Part shown: positions 31,311 to 32,203 of the stretch, piece by piece
Numbering within the stretch: the first letter of the stretch is position 1
How the letters are laid out: each line of letters starts with the position of its first letter
From: Clostridia bacterium
GTDB lineage: Bacteria > Bacillota > Clostridia > Oscillospirales > CAG-272
Length of the DNA stretch: 32,203 nt
Assembly: GCA_017398585.1 (NCBI GenBank)
Contig: JAFQFS010000068.1
Span: 1 to 32,203, forward strand
Reading direction: 5' to 3'
The notes under the pieces: generated by a model
Told to the model about the DNA's origin: nothing
The model's database searches: none
Seen by the model: the letters and a program-made list of their open reading frames with translations, nothing else
Made by a program: the position numbers and the translations under genes

Positions 31311-32203
31311 AAAAATCCGTGACTTCACGGTGGTTTCCAATAATATCTTCAAAGACAGAACCCTGTCCGCAAAGGCAAAGGGGATTCTTGTAGAAATGCT
31401 CTCTCTGCCCGAAGACTGGGATTACACACTGGATGGATTGTCCCGTCTGTTCTCCGATGGAATCGACTCCATCCGCAAGGGGATTCACGAACTGGAAGAA
31501 CACGGCTACATCGTCCGAAGACGGGTTCGGGATGAAAACGGACAGTTCAGCCATAACGAATATATAATCTACGAAACACCGCAGGCAACAGAAAAAACCG
31601 TGAAAGAACCGGAAGAAAAGCCGCAGCCCAGCCGCAAAAAATCCGGCAAAAAGGCCGAGGAAACACCCGATTCCGATGTGCCTCTTTTTGCTTCACCTGC
31701 ATCGGCTTCTCCATCATTGGATAATCCAACGATGGATTCTCCTGCGTTGGAAAAGCCAACGACTAATAAAGAACGTAAGCCATCAAATACGAATGAATCA
31801 ATTACGAAAACATCAAATCCTAATCCATCATGGGTACCGTCGCCGGAACGTCAGCCGGAAAACGATGCGATCCCGACGGATCGGATGGGATATGATGAGG
31901 CGAAAGCGACAGTCAAAGAAAATATCGAGTACGACATTCTTTGTGAACGCTATCCGAAGGAACGTATTGACGAAATCGTTGAAATCGCCGCGGAAGCTCT
32001 CTGCTCCGGCAAGAAACATTTCAAAATCGGCGATGATATTTACCCGTATGAACTGGTTAAAAACCGGCTTCTCGCCATGGACAGCGGCAGTGTTGCCTAT
32101 CTCATGGAATGTATGAACAGCAATACCACAAAAATACGGAAAATCAAGCAATACATACTCCAGTCCCTGATCAATACATCCGCAACCGAAGAACATTACT
32201 ACG
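31291..32203 (+). CDS. RepA-like replication initiator / DUF6017 protein (partial)
   Basis: 304 codons are visible; the frame is open to the window's right edge. The N-terminal winged-helix part (FRIEKIRDFTVVSNNIFKD; LSAKAKGILVEMLSLPEDWD; DSIRKGIHELEEHGYIVRRR) is the replication initiator A N-terminal domain, with the recognition helix near residues 55-70. A Pro/Ser/Lys-rich linker (about 98-185) follows. The C-terminal part (DILCERYPKERIDEIVEIAAE and beyond) is the DUF6017 type found in conjugative elements. It probably binds the element's origin or regulates its excision-stage replication. GGAGG lies about 9 nt before the ATG at 31291. Confidence 0.88.
   Translation, partial: MAVFRIEKIRDFTVVSNNIFKDRTLSAKAKGILVEMLSLPEDWDYTLDGLSRLFSDGIDSIRKGIHELEEHGYIVRRRVRDENGQFSHNEYIIYETPQATEKTVKEPEEKPQPSRKKSGKKAEETPDSDVPLFASPASASPSLDNPTMDSPALEKPTTNKERKPSNTNESITKTSNPNPSWVPSPERQPENDAIPTDRMGYDEAKATVKENIEYDILCERYPKERIDEIVEIAAEALCSGKKHFKIGDDIYPYELVKNRLLAMDSGSVAYLMECMNSNTTKIRKIKQYILQSLINTSATEEHYY

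Larger units (their letters stand above)
29667..32203 (+). mobile_element. Left end of an integrative conjugative element (Tn1549-like), partial
   Basis: It starts where the symporter frame breaks off and holds three genes in one direction: ParB-like, a conserved hypothetical and a RepA-like protein. This set opens many Tn1549-type conjugative transposons of Clostridia. No integrase is in the window; it would lie at the far end. A TATAAT at 29672-29677 lies just inside the junction. The right end, att sites and target duplication cannot be seen. Confidence 0.7.

Overview
The window looks like a chromosomal segment of a gut-type anaerobe of the Bacillota, class Clostridia (probably Oscillospirales-like). 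The reasons are inference: moderately GC-rich coding, Gram-positive lipoproteins with lipoboxes, a bile salt hydrolase-like enzyme, an NfnAB-type bifurcating transhydrogenase pair, a sulfite-reductase-like ferredoxin protein, plant-glycan enzymes and a clostridial-type conjugative element at the right edge. I could not search a database, so the genus is open.

Left third (1-8457): after a methyltransferase gene comes a complete F-type ATP synthase operon on the minus strand, in the order atpI-atpB-atpE-atpF-[atpH/atpA]-atpG-atpD-atpC. It is driven by a perfect consensus promoter at 8429-8457 and ends at a two-way terminator at 833-868. The operon has several oddities. There is no free delta gene: a 735-residue protein carries a membrane-anchored b-like segment, the delta/OSCP C-terminal domain and a full alpha subunit in one chain. 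The epsilon subunit lacks its C-terminal helical domain. The c subunit has lost most of the glycine motif. A 727-bp gap with a strongly structured, RNA-like sequence separates atpB from atpE. A compact three-way-junction palindrome lies between atpD and atpC.

Middle (8529-24624): an EamA permease faces a small lipoprotein gene across overlapping promoters. A FecCD/BtuCDF-type ABC importer operon follows, containing a broken methyltransferase gene, and is preceded by a siroheme sulfite-reductase-like gene. Then come a ribbon-helix-helix regulator, a SLOG protein, an MFS/phosphohydrolase-lipoprotein/bile-salt-hydrolase cluster, an AI-2E family permease, tRNA-Ser(GCU), a GH43-like hydrolase with an esterase, a small zinc-ribbon protein and a phosphodiester-glycosidase-domain protein.

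Right part (24736-32203): nfnB-nfnA, a CotH-kinase lipoprotein, and an alanine/sodium symporter gene cut off after 274 codons at about 29666. There an integrated element begins with ParB-like, conserved hypothetical and RepA-like (Tn1549-type) genes and runs off the window.

Two dispersed repeat families thread through the intergenic spaces. One is a ~55-bp perfect-palindrome element (six copies). The other is a 184-bp element with palindromic ends (two copies in opposite orientation, one inside a longer inverted-repeat-bounded unit).
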